From contig CADAGG010000006.1 of the NCBI GenBank assembly GCA_902787415.1, forward strand, positions 1 through 15,761: 15,761 nt of DNA, given 5' to 3'. Positions 1-6,366 of the stretch are shown piece after piece. The notes under the pieces are model-generated. The model ran no database searches and was not told where the DNA came from. It saw only the letters and a list, made by a program, of their open reading frames with translations. Numbering within the stretch: the first letter of the stretch is position 1; every line of letters begins with the position of its first letter. Source of the stretch: a methanogenic archaeon (lineage in GTDB: Archaea; Thermoplasmatota; Thermoplasmata; Methanomassiliicoccales; Methanomethylophilaceae). Position numbers and translations under genes: made by a program.

Positions 1-953
1 CGCTCGCATCCGTGACCATCGGCAATTCGGTCACTGCCATCGGAAATTTTGCGTTCTCCGGTTGTACATCGCTCGTATCAGTGACCATCGGCAATTCGGT
101 CACTGCCATCGGGAATTATGCGTTCGACCATTGTACATCGCTCGCATCCGTGACCATCCCCGACTCGGTCACCTCCATCGGGGATAGTGCGTTCAATAGT
201 TGCACATCGCTCTCATCCGTGACCATCCCCGACTCGGTTACCTCCATTGGGAATCATGCGTTCTTCAATTGTGTACTGCTCGAATCCGTGACCATCGGCA
301 ATTCGGTCACTGCCATCGGGGATAGTGAATTTTTGGGTTGTTCCTCGCTTGCATCCGTGACCATCCCCGACTCGGTTACCTCCATTGGGAATCATGCGTT
401 CGAAGGTTGTACACATCTTGCATCCGTGACCATCCCCGACTCGGTCACATCCATCGGAACCGATGCTTTCCAAGGATGCAATTCACTCACAACGCTTTAC
501 ATCCCGTGCAACAACCCTCTGGGAATCACTGCAAATGACAGTGTGAACAACGGGGGGATTTCTCAGAATGTGGACGAAGACAATCTTTTCCCGATTCATG
601 ACTATTCCGCCACATACACTTGGGCGGATGACGGTTCGGCCTGCACGGTGAGGGTGTTCTGCGAAGACTGCGACTACCTGGCGGGGATAGAGCATCCCGC
701 CGTAAACTCCGTAGTGAAGATCCCCGCGACGGAGACCGAGATGGGGACCACCGAGTACTCCGTGTCCGGAACGGTCGAGGGTTATCAGTACTCTTCCGTC
801 AAGGACATCCAGGACATCCCCCCGACCGGCCATCACGATGATCCCTCCACTCACCGCTACGATAGGTTCCCCGCACTTGCTCTCACCCTGTCCGTGCTGT
901 CCTGTCTCGGAATGGTTGGTGCGGTGGTCCTTCTGGGCAGACGTACGGTCTGA
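1..953 (+). CDS. BspA-like leucine-rich-repeat surface protein, 3' part
   Basis: The reading frame is open to the left edge, so the gene starts outside the window; the GTG at position 12 is an internal Val codon, not a start. Seven 23-residue repeats of LRR_5/BspA type follow each other (pattern TIxxSVTxIGxxAFxxCxSLxSV), then a Cys-containing domain with an ATYTWADDGSACTVR stretch often seen after such repeats. The end is a hydrophobic helix (LALTLSVLSCLGMVGAVVLL) followed by GRRTV, which fits a C-terminal membrane anchor with positive inside residues. BspA-like proteins are extracellular and known in bacteria for binding host or matrix proteins; many copies occur in gut archaea. The exact ligand cannot be read from the sequence. 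An exported, membrane-anchored adhesin is the likely role; the signal peptide would be upstream of the window. The stop is TGA. Confidence 0.85.
   Translation, partial: LASVTIGNSVTAIGNFAFSGCTSLVSVTIGNSVTAIGNYAFDHCTSLASVTIPDSVTSIGDSAFNSCTSLSSVTIPDSVTSIGNHAFFNCVLLESVTIGNSVTAIGDSEFLGCSSLASVTIPDSVTSIGNHAFEGCTHLASVTIPDSVTSIGTDAFQGCNSLTTLYIPCNNPLGITANDSVNNGGISQNVDEDNLFPIHDYSATYTWADDGSACTVRVFCEDCDYLAGIEHPAVNSVVKIPATETEMGTTEYSVSGTVEGYQYSSVKDIQDIPPTGHHDDPSTHRYDRFPALALTLSVLSCLGMVGAVVLLGRRTV
12..494 (+). repeat. Seven tandem 69-bp units encoding LRR_5 repeats
   Basis: Units begin at 12, 81, 150, 219, 288, 357 and 426, each opening with gtgaccatc. Two unit types alternate: type A encodes TIGNSVTAIG (units 1, 2, 5) and type B encodes TIPDSVTSIG (units 3, 4, 6, 7). 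The first half of each unit is almost identical at DNA level, including synonymous positions, while the second half (AFxxC part) varies. This suggests recent duplication or gene conversion. The array probably continues to the left of the window. Confidence 0.9.
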
Positions 954-965
954 TCGGGCGGTCTT

Positions 966-1502
966 TCAGCGGAAGAGGATGATGCCGTAAAGCGTGATTG
1001 AATCCTTCCTGAATTCGAATTCAATGCCGATACTACCGAGGAAAGTCTCCATATCGATGCCCATGGCACTGACGGAGACAACCTTCCTGTCGGGGAAACG
1101 GCAGGGTTCGGGATAGCTGCACTTCTCACAGAACGTGCAGCCGCCGTCGCCGAGGGGGAAGTTGTCGATTCCTGCGGATCTCGCCGCGAGAGATATGCTG
1201 CGGATCGAATCCTGGAATCTTTTGGAGATGATCGCGAATTCTTCCTTGTCCTTCATGTCGGAGACTTGGAATTTCTTGAAAAGCACTAGGGCCTCGGGAT
1301 AGCGGGAGAGAATCTCCTTCACCTCGTCCTTACCGGGTGCGCCGGGAGGGCATCCCCAGGTGAGGCCGTAGCATCCGCAGCGGTTCTCTTTGCATAGTGC
1401 CAGACCTCTGGAATAGGCGTCCTCTTCGTGCTTGGGGGAATCGGTGAACCTGTACTCGAATCCCCCGAATTCGGAGAGGATGGGGTCCCAGGCCGAGGCC
1501 AT
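966..1502 (-). CDS. DUF2284 cysteine-rich, predicted metal-binding protein
   Basis: A 178-residue protein starting MASAWDPILS. An upstream extension of the frame exists but is antisense-like low-complexity sequence overlapping the preceding gene, so the ATG at 1502 was chosen; it lies two bases after the TGA of that gene. Two cysteine clusters are visible: C37, C42, C44 and C51 in the CKENRCGCYGLTWGCPP stretch, and C122, C125, C128 and C134 (CTFCEKCSYPEPC). The pattern CGxYGxxWxCPP is typical of DUF2284, which is described as metal-binding and may hold an Fe-S cluster or zinc; no reaction is established. The tight coupling to the upstream unknown gene suggests both proteins act together. The 3' end faces the surface-protein gene with only 12 bases between them. 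Confidence 0.8.
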   Translation of the reverse strand: MASAWDPILSEFGGFEYRFTDSPKHEEDAYSRGLALCKENRCGCYGLTWGCPPGAPGKDEVKEILSRYPEALVLFKKFQVSDMKDKEEFAIISKRFQDSIRSISLAARSAGIDNFPLGDGGCTFCEKCSYPEPCRFPDRKVVSVSAMGIDMETFLGSIGIEFEFRKDSITLYGIILFR

Positions 1503-1504
1503 GC

Positions 1505-2059
1505 TCACTCCTCGATGACGTTGAATCCGATGAGTACGGAGGCGAGCTTCCCGTCGTCGTTGAGTCCCTCGTAGTTCCTCATCATGAGGTCCGCGGTGGG
1601 GGCGGGGCTGCAGGAGACGACGTCCTTGCATCCGTTGGAGGGGTTCAGTTCGGGGAAGGACACGGGGGGCATGATGAATTTGGCGGGTTTGTTGGAGATC
1701 TTGCTGGTCAGGACCACGAAACCGTCGGACAACCAGATGGCATCCTCCCTCTTCTCGAACTCGCCCATGGTCCACGGGAAAACCTCGTATCCGCAGATCT
1801 CGTCACCGGAGTACATGAGGACTGTAGGCTCGGGCGGGGGCCTGAAGCGGGGGTCCTTGATGATGGCGATGACGTAGTCGCGCTTGAAGGCCTCTTTGAC
1901 ACCCTGGTTGTCGACCCCGGTACCTCCGGCGGCCATGACCTTCTTCTCCTCGTCGAGCATGTGCTGCTTGATGGTGTCGTCGAGAAGGTATGCCTCGCGG
2001 ACTCCGCGGAGCCCCTTGCAGATGTTCAGGGCGTTATCGAGAATTTCCTGCTTCTTCAT
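1505..2059 (-). CDS. Conserved-looking hypothetical protein (184 aa)
   Basis: I do not recognise the family. The protein begins MKKQEILDNALNICKGL, is soluble with no signal peptide or membrane segment, and has notable Pro-rich and Cys-containing stretches (RFRPPPEPTVLMYSGDEICG near the middle; NGCKDVVSCSPAPTADLMM near residues 143-161). The start is supported by a good ribosome binding site (GAGGGGAG about seven bases upstream) and by a TATA box at 2099-2108. It is the first gene of a two-gene operon with the DUF2284 protein, separated by two bases, so translational coupling is likely. A redox or metal-related partner role for DUF2284 is only inferred from this arrangement. Confidence 0.7.
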   Translation of the reverse strand: MKKQEILDNALNICKGLRGVREAYLLDDTIKQHMLDEEKKVMAAGGTGVDNQGVKEAFKRDYVIAIIKDPRFRPPPEPTVLMYSGDEICGYEVFPWTMGEFEKREDAIWLSDGFVVLTSKISNKPAKFIMPPVSFPELNPSNGCKDVVSCSPAPTADLMMRNYEGLNDDGKLASVLIGFNVIEE

Positions 2060-2098
2060 TGCCGTCTCCCCTCTAATTACATTACACCATGCCTCCCG

Positions 2099-2108
2099 CT
2101 TATATAGT
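2099..2108 (-). promoter_or_regulatory. TATA box for the 2059-966 operon
   Basis: On the minus strand this reads ACTATATAAG. It lies 40-50 bases before the ATG at 2059, which leaves a leader of about 20 bases that contains the GAGGGGAG ribosome binding site. Confidence 0.6.
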
Positions 2109-2128
2109 GTTTAAGCCAAATTGGAGGC

Positions 2129-2326
2129 TCATTCGGCATCCATGAGCTTCTCCAGCAGATTCAGTTTCAGTTCGATCTCGGCGAGAATCTGGGAGACGAA
2201 TACGGGTTCGATGCCGTAATCCTCCATGAAGAGGTTCTCGAAGAGGCACATGAGGTCCCTGGAGTTGTAGAGGATCTCGTATTCGGACGATAGTGCTTGG
2301 TAGTCGGGTGCATCCGCTGCGTTCAT
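2129..2326 (-). CDS. Small acidic hypothetical protein (65 aa)
   Basis: The protein begins MNAADAPDYQALSSEYEILY and ends in a predicted amphipathic helix (VSQILAEIELKLNLLEKLMD). It is acidic, without Cys and without membrane segment. Support for a real gene is the TATA-like sequence at 2348-2356, placed about 26 bases upstream of the ATG, which would give a leaderless transcript, and the GC-rich codon pattern like its neighbours. No family is recognised. It could be a small helical adaptor or regulator, but that is a guess. It is followed at 70 bases by the start of the next minus-strand gene, which has its own TATA box. Confidence 0.55.
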   Translation of the reverse strand: MNAADAPDYQALSSEYEILYNSRDLMCLFENLFMEDYGIEPVFVSQILAEIELKLNLLEKLMDAE

Positions 2327-2347
2327 GATGGTATCTTGTGTTGGGGG

Positions 2348-2356
2348 CTTATAAAG
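2348..2356. promoter_or_regulatory. Shared TATA box between divergent genes
   Basis: The sequence CTTATAAAG reads CTTTATAAG on the other strand, so the same nine bases can serve as TATA box in both directions. Leftward it predicts a leaderless start at the ATG at 2326; rightward it predicts transcription starting near 2378, about 28 bases before the ATG at 2406. Confidence 0.5.
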
Positions 2357-2368
2357 GGCCGGGATTAC

Positions 2369-2382
2369 AGTTAGTGCTAACT
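2369..2382. promoter_or_regulatory. Palindrome AGTTAG-TG-CTAACT, possible operator
   Basis: A perfect 6-bp inverted repeat with a two-base centre sits where the rightward transcript of the AlbA_2 gene should begin. Such a position suits a repressor site. The binding protein is unknown. Confidence 0.4.
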
Positions 2383-2405
2383 ATCCGGACGCCGATTCCC
2401 GGAGC

Positions 2406-2801
2406 ATGAGTCTCGGGAGCGAGGGTCCGGAAACCGAATTCGTCGACGGCATGGAGCAGCTGGACGAGGCGGTCAGGGCCATGACGGGGATGCTCAACAA
2501 CCGCAATCGGGGTGTCGTCATAATCGGTGTCGACGGTCGCGGGGAGCCTCTCGGGATAAGCTTCGGAGAGGACGATGTCAGGAGGGTACGCGAGGCCGTC
2601 GAGAGAAGCCTCAACCATCTTCCCAAGTTCGATGTGAGCATCGGGAGCGACGGCGGGAAGGAGTATCTGAGGATCGCGGCCGAGGGGTACGAGATACCTT
2701 ACTCCTGCGACGGCTGGTTCTACTCTCGCAGGCGGTGTCCCGGAAGTCCCGACGGGAAGGAATGGGTGACACTGCTCACCTGCGGGATGAGGCACCACTG
2801 A
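2406..2801 (+). CDS. Stand-alone AlbA_2 (Schlafen-type) domain protein
   Basis: A 131-residue protein. The early EFVDGMEQLDEAVRAMTGML, then NNRNRGVVIIGVDGRGEPLG (31-50), matches the AlbA_2/Schlafen core, where an acidic ExEF-like start is followed by an IxIGVxDxG strand and a GI turn; the later YSRRR stretch (106-110) matches the end of the domain. In larger proteins this domain sits before helicase, HTH or ATPase parts and is known for nucleic-acid binding and, in Schlafens, RNA cleavage. Here it is nearly the whole protein. The usual Lys of the ExxFK motif is not obvious, so catalytic activity is uncertain. No good ribosome binding site is seen before the ATG at 2406; a later start would remove part of the domain. 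The next gene begins 47 bases downstream but has its own TATA box. Confidence 0.65.
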   Translation: MSLGSEGPETEFVDGMEQLDEAVRAMTGMLNNRNRGVVIIGVDGRGEPLGISFGEDDVRRVREAVERSLNHLPKFDVSIGSDGGKEYLRIAAEGYEIPYSCDGWFYSRRRCPGSPDGKEWVTLLTCGMRHH

Positions 2802-2827
2802 CCTTCGTGTATTTTATAAACGAAGGT
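2801..2827. promoter_or_regulatory. 8-bp inverted repeat enclosing the nitroreductase TATA box
   Basis: ACCTTCGT (2801-2808) and ACGAAGGT (2820-2827) are perfect complements separated by 11 AT-rich bases that contain the TATA element ATTTTATAA. Transcription would begin near 2840, just before the ATG at 2849. A dimeric repressor bound to both arms would cover the TATA box. The first base is also the last base of the preceding stop codon, so a hairpin terminator for the upstream gene is an alternative reading. Confidence 0.55.
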
Positions 2828-2848
2828 CTCGATTTAAGTGGCGATAAC

Positions 2849-3631
2849 ATGGAGTCCACCCTTCTCATCTCGGATTCGTGCATAGGCTGCGGGAAATGCG
2901 TCAAGGTCTGCATCCGCGGACATCTTAGGATCGGGGACAGGAAGGCCACCGAGGTGGACTCCGCGTATTCCTGCTTCAGGTGCGGCCATTGCGCCGCCAT
3001 CTGCCCCAAGGGCGCCATAACCCTGAGGGACGGAGGGGAGCAGGATCCTGTTGAAGGATGCCCTGTCAGCAGTTCCGACATGACCGCATTGCTCCGCAGC
3101 AGGCGCAGCATCCGCTGGTTCGACAGGAAATGCACCAGGGAGGAGATAGGTGCCCTTCTGGAGGCCGTACGTTACGCCCCCACGGCGGAGAACTCGCAGA
3201 AGGTCGAGTATGCGGTCATCGATTCCAGATTCGACGATTTCATGAGGATGCTCGCCTCCATCCTCCGCTCCCATACGGGGGAGCATCCGAGGCTGAAGCA
3301 GTTCGTCGATTATGTGGACGGGGGCATGAAGGAGAAGAACAATCCCTTCACCTGGGAAGGAAGGCAGCTCATCGTCGCGTTCGCCCGCTTCCCCATCGAC
3401 GCCATCATCCCCATCGAACAGCTGGACCTCGCGGCCTGCACCATGGGTCTCGGAGGATTCCATTCGAGGTGGATGCTGCAGGCGGCGGAGAATGACCTCG
3501 AGACGTTGATGGGATTCTTCCCCGACGTTGATCCGGAGCTCAAGGCTTACGCGGTGTTCGTGATCGGCCATCCGAGGATGCGCTTCATCCGTACCGTCCC
3601 CCGCGACGAGAGGAAGATACAATACATGTGA
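2849..3631 (+). CDS. Ferredoxin-nitroreductase fusion protein
   Basis: A 260-residue protein. Residues 1-60 form a bacterial-type 2[4Fe-4S] ferredoxin domain with C11, C14, C17, C21 and C42, C45, C48, C52 (last Cys of each set followed within two residues by G or P). Residues 80-255 match the nitroreductase family: LLRSRRSIRWFDRK near the FMN-binding start, YAPTAENSQKVEY, and LAACTMGLGGFHSRWM in the middle. Such fusions carry electrons from the clusters to FMN and reduce an organic substrate or serve in anaerobic flavin chemistry; the substrate is unknown. The ATG at 2849 was chosen because the upstream extension overlaps the previous gene and the TATA box lies at 2812-2820. It ends convergently with the next gene, with a hairpin between them. 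Confidence 0.88.
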   Translation: MESTLLISDSCIGCGKCVKVCIRGHLRIGDRKATEVDSAYSCFRCGHCAAICPKGAITLRDGGEQDPVEGCPVSSSDMTALLRSRRSIRWFDRKCTREEIGALLEAVRYAPTAENSQKVEYAVIDSRFDDFMRMLASILRSHTGEHPRLKQFVDYVDGGMKEKNNPFTWEGRQLIVAFARFPIDAIIPIEQLDLAACTMGLGGFHSRWMLQAAENDLETLMGFFPDVDPELKAYAVFVIGHPRMRFIRTVPRDERKIQYM

Positions 3632-3638
3632 GCACTAT

Positions 3639-3664
3639 GCCGGTCCGGGATGACCCAGACCGGC
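3639..3664. terminator. Hairpin between convergent genes
   Basis: GCCGGTC (3639-3645) pairs with GACCGGC (3658-3664), and GGG/CCC extends the stem inside around an ATGA loop. On the plus strand it is followed by a T-containing stretch (TGATTTGAAAGGTTTT). It can serve the nitroreductase gene ending at 3631 and perhaps also the minus-strand gene ending at 3680. Confidence 0.6.
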
Positions 3665-3679
3665 TGATTTGAAAGGTTT

Positions 3680-4663
3680 TCAGAGTTTCTTTAGGCGGCG
3701 CTGGGAGGCGTGGTCGAGCTCCTCCAGGGCGTCGAGGTACTTCTTCAGGGCATCCTCCTGCGCGTGGATCATGTGCAGGACGATGAGGGCGGTGTTGAGC
3801 TCGTCGCCGGCCTCGAAGATGTCGGGGTTGTCGGAGCTCTCCTTGAGCTGCCTGATGAGGGAGTTCCTGACGGCCCTGTTGCCGTCGTCACCGTAGGCCA
3901 CGATGGAGTCCAGGGCGGACCTTCCGTAGGTGGTCTCGTTGATGAATGCGAGCACTGCGTCGCAGATCTCCGGGTTGTAGTCGAAGTTGATGTCCTCGGC
4001 CATGTTCATGAAGGCCACGTTGAGCTTCTTGGTGTAGTACTCGAAGGTGGCGATCTTCATCCTCTTGGAGTCGGTGTTGATCGGCGAGGGGCCGAACAGG
4101 TCCTTGAGGTCCCTGGGGGTGGCGTTGGTGACGACCTGGAAGGGCTTGAAGTCCTCTCCCGCGGGGGTGATGAGGCTGTTCTTCCTGGCGAGGTACATGT
4201 CGATGGCGGGCTTGACGATCCTGTTGTGCCTGATGATGGCCCTCTCCTCGTCCCTCCTTGCCTTCTGTCCCCTCTCGAAGTAGTTCAGGATGTCCATGGC
4301 GAGGATACCTACGAGGAAACCGATGCAGGTGTCGGAGATGTTCAGCAGGTGCCAGTACGTGTCGTTGTTGGTGTAGCTGGTGTCGCCGGGGCCGAACTTG
4401 ACGGCCTTCCATATGAGCAGGACTGCTTCCAGTATGAGGAACACCAGCAGCAGGATGGAGACGGACATGGCCATGGTCTTCATCATGGCCCTGGTGTCGT
4501 ACCTGGCCGCGCTCTTCTTCTTGTTCTTGGTGCGGGCGGACTTGCGCTGCTTCTTCGCCTGCACGTCGTTCTTCCTGTCCTCTTTGACCCTCTTGCGTTC
4601 CTCGGCGGCCTCGTTCTTCTTCTTGGCGGCCTCCCTCTGGGAACGGTCCAGACTGCTTGCCAT
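3680..4663 (-). CDS. Lys-rich two-helix membrane protein, partner of HprK-like protein
   Basis: A 327-residue protein of no family I recognise. Residues 1-55 are extremely basic and charged (REAAKKKNEAAEERKRVKED and later KNKKKS), likely a cytoplasmic coiled coil or nucleic-acid/lipid-contact segment. Two membrane helices follow at about 63-88 and 106-128, joined by a short polar loop, then a long soluble helical region of about 200 residues. No enzymatic motif is visible. The ATG at 4663 lies two bases after the TGA of the kinase-like gene; the frame upstream of it overlaps that gene and was rejected. Coupled translation and the absence of another promoter suggest the two products form one system at the membrane. 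Confidence 0.8.
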   Translation of the reverse strand: MASSLDRSQREAAKKKNEAAEERKRVKEDRKNDVQAKKQRKSARTKNKKKSAARYDTRAMMKTMAMSVSILLLVFLILEAVLLIWKAVKFGPGDTSYTNNDTYWHLLNISDTCIGFLVGILAMDILNYFERGQKARRDEERAIIRHNRIVKPAIDMYLARKNSLITPAGEDFKPFQVVTNATPRDLKDLFGPSPINTDSKRMKIATFEYYTKKLNVAFMNMAEDINFDYNPEICDAVLAFINETTYGRSALDSIVAYGDDGNRAVRNSLIRQLKESSDNPDIFEAGDELNTALIVLHMIHAQEDALKKYLDALEELDHASQRRLKKL

Positions 4664-4665
4664 GC

Positions 4666-5607
4666 TCACTCGCCCCCTACGATCTTGGCGATCTCCGCCT
4701 GGGTCTCCTGCGGGCTGCGGATGGTGTTGACCATGAAGGTCCGGCACTGTCCGAACAGCCTGCGGAGGAATCCCCTCCTGAGGGAGTTCCTGAACTCGTC
4801 GCGGACGATCTGGTGCGGGTTGCAGAGATCGTGCTGGGACAGGTATTCCAGGGCCTCGTCGGGGGTGAGCTCGCGGCATACGTTAGCGTCGTCGTGATCC
4901 CTCTTCAGGAGGATGACGTACCTGAGGGTGGCGTTGGGGACCACGGAGGTCCTGCCCGCTACCCATCTCACATTGGCGATGCCCCTGCCCTTGTTGTCGA
5001 ACTGGACGTTCTTGACGAGCGGCTTGTACTGCTCCCACACGTCGCCGATGTCGGCGTCGATGTAGCAGTTCTTCTCGGATCCGCGGATGAGCGGCCTGCC
5101 GCTGCCGAAGGTCACGAAGAACCAGTCGTCGGAGATGAGCTGGGAGTTCTCGTGCCTCAGGAGTCCCCAGGACTGGGTGGTCTTGCCGGTCTTGGAGGGG
5201 GCGATGAGCGCCACTCCGACGCCGTCGCAGTTGATGGCGGCTCCGTGCACGGAATAGATGTCGTGGGCCGCTTCCAGGATGTATCCGGAGATGCCCAGGG
5301 CGATGCTCTTCACCCATCCGTAGTAGTCGAAGTTGTAGAGGATGGCGGTGAACGTGGCGGGATCGAAGTCCACGCGCAGGGGCTGCTCCGGGTCCTTCAC
5401 GCAGATGACCCTAGCATGGGAGCGGGTCATGTCGGAAGGTGCATAGAAGTTGTCGTTCCACATGTCCATGTGGGTGCGGTCGGCGGTCTGCAGTTCCACA
5501 CAGATGCCGCATATGTCCGCCTTCGTGAAGAAGAGCAGGTCCTTGGCGTATCTCCCGCGAAGTTCCAGACATCTCTCGGTCGAAATGACTGTCGTTTCGT
5601 ATGCCAT
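4666..5607 (-). CDS. HPr-kinase-like P-loop protein
   Basis: A 313-residue protein from the ATG at 5607. The centre carries the features of the HprK/PEPCK-type nucleotide-binding fold: SVHGAAI (119-125), a Walker A-like loop APSKTGKTT (136-144), and SDDWFFV (159-165) with the acidic Walker B pair D160-D161. The first Gly of the P-loop is Ala, unlike classical GxxGxGK[ST]. The N-terminal 110 residues are not recognised, and the C-terminal part (230-313) is helical and basic. In bacteria HprK phosphorylates HPr on Ser; archaeal relatives without a PTS are of unknown substrate. A TTG eight codons upstream is possible, but a T-rich element 25-33 bases before the ATG favours a leaderless start there. 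Its two-base coupling to the membrane protein suggests that the partner is its substrate or tether. Confidence 0.72.
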   Translation of the reverse strand: MAYETTVISTERCLELRGRYAKDLLFFTKADICGICVELQTADRTHMDMWNDNFYAPSDMTRSHARVICVKDPEQPLRVDFDPATFTAILYNFDYYGWVKSIALGISGYILEAAHDIYSVHGAAINCDGVGVALIAPSKTGKTTQSWGLLRHENSQLISDDWFFVTFGSGRPLIRGSEKNCYIDADIGDVWEQYKPLVKNVQFDNKGRGIANVRWVAGRTSVVPNATLRYVILLKRDHDDANVCRELTPDEALEYLSQHDLCNPHQIVRDEFRNSLRRGFLRRLFGQCRTFMVNTIRSPQETQAEIAKIVGGE

Positions 5608-5631
5608 AATGCCCGAGTGTATGGTTTTCAA

Positions 5632-5655
5632 CTAAAAAAGGTAATCTTTATTTGG
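5632..5655. promoter_or_regulatory. Divergent promoter region of kinase and flavodoxin genes
   Basis: Rightward, CTTTATTTGG at 5646-5655 fits a TATA box with transcription starting near 5676, twelve bases before the proposed TTG start of the flavodoxin. Leftward, CTTTTTTAG at 5632-5640 lies about 27 bases before the kinase ATG. Confidence 0.4.
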
Positions 5656-5687
5656 AATATGCCCATCTCCAATCAGAAGGGATTGCA

Positions 5688-6092
5688 TTGGGAGGCACAG
5701 TCATCATTTATTCGTCTTTCGCCGGGAAGACGCGCAAGATAGCCAAGTACATGGCCGAGAAGGCGGGTTGGGACATATTCGATCTCAAGCTCCAGACCAA
5801 CATCGATTTGACTTCGTACGACAGGATCATCATGGGCACCGGGGTCCACAACGGGAACCCGTATGCCCGCGTGACCAGGTTCGTGGAAGACCATGCGGAC
5901 GTGTTCCTCGACAAGGACGTGGCCCTGTTCGTGAGCTGCCTGTACGTCGGCGAGCGTGCCGCGAAGCAGTGCAGCGAGATTGCCAAGGAATTCCATATCA
6001 ACAACGCGGTGTTCTTCAGCACCCGCGGCGAGAAGAACGAGGTCGGGCTTCCCAAGGACGTCGACGCATTCATAGAGAGGATGAAATCTTGA
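5688..6092 (+). CDS. Small flavodoxin-domain protein (HemG-like flavodoxin family)
   Basis: A 134-residue protein starting at TTG 5688 (MGGTVIIYSSFAGKTRKIAK). The first strand and loop YSSFAGKT (8-15) is the FMN phosphate-binding loop of flavodoxins; YDRIIMGTGVHNGNP (44-58) and FVSCLYVGERAAKQC later correspond to the second and third FMN contacts, as in the flavodoxin group that includes protoporphyrinogen oxidase HemG. It probably carries electrons as a soluble flavoprotein; the partner is unknown. The TTG start is preceded by AGAAGG and by a TATA box at the right distance. A TTG at 5652 would add twelve non-conserved residues and lies on the TATA box, so it is less likely. Its TGA overlaps the TTG of the next gene. 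Confidence 0.8.
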   Translation: MGGTVIIYSSFAGKTRKIAKYMAEKAGWDIFDLKLQTNIDLTSYDRIIMGTGVHNGNPYARVTRFVEDHADVFLDKDVALFVSCLYVGERAAKQCSEIAKEFHINNAVFFSTRGEKNEVGLPKDVDAFIERMKS

Positions 6093-6364
6093 ACACAGCA
6101 CTTTTGGCAATTCTCATCTACCTGTTCATCAACGCCTTATCCCTGTTGGCCTACGCGTACGACAAGCACAAGGCCATCGAGGGGAAATGGAGGACCAGGG
6201 AGAGCACCCTGCTGTTCTTCGGGTTCATCGGACCCTGGGGAGCGGTCATCGGAATGTTCCGCTTCCACCATAAGACCCAGAAGCCCAAATTCAAGCTCAA
6301 CTTCCTGTTCCTGATCCTGCACATAATCGGGATCGCGCTGCTCATCAACTACTACCTGCTCTGA
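6089..6364 (+). CDS. DUF1294 small membrane protein
   Basis: A 91-residue protein starting at TTG 6089, which overlaps the TGA of the flavodoxin gene by four bases (TTGA), with a GAGAGG ribosome binding site about nine bases upstream. Three membrane helices are visible near 4-22, 42-58 and 70-90. The conserved DUF1294 signature is present: YDKHKAIEGKWRTRESTLL and then GPWGAVIGMFRFHHKTQKPKF. The family is widespread and of unknown function. Coupling to the flavodoxin may link it to membrane redox chemistry, but this is inference only. It converges on taw1 with two bases between the stops. Confidence 0.85.
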   Translation: MNTALLAILIYLFINALSLLAYAYDKHKAIEGKWRTRESTLLFFGFIGPWGAVIGMFRFHHKTQKPKFKLNFLFLILHIIGIALLINYYLL

Positions 6365-6366
6365 GA

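Noticed and set aside
12..494. Tandem repeats as a possible CRISPR or satellite array
   Set aside because: Repeats are 69-bp coding units without unique spacers, in frame with an LRR protein.
3710..4897. Long open frame of 395 codons on the plus strand opposite the membrane protein gene
   Set aside because: It is a shadow of the GC-rich minus-strand gene: Val/Gly/Asp-rich low-complexity translation, no domain, and it runs across the junction of two real genes.
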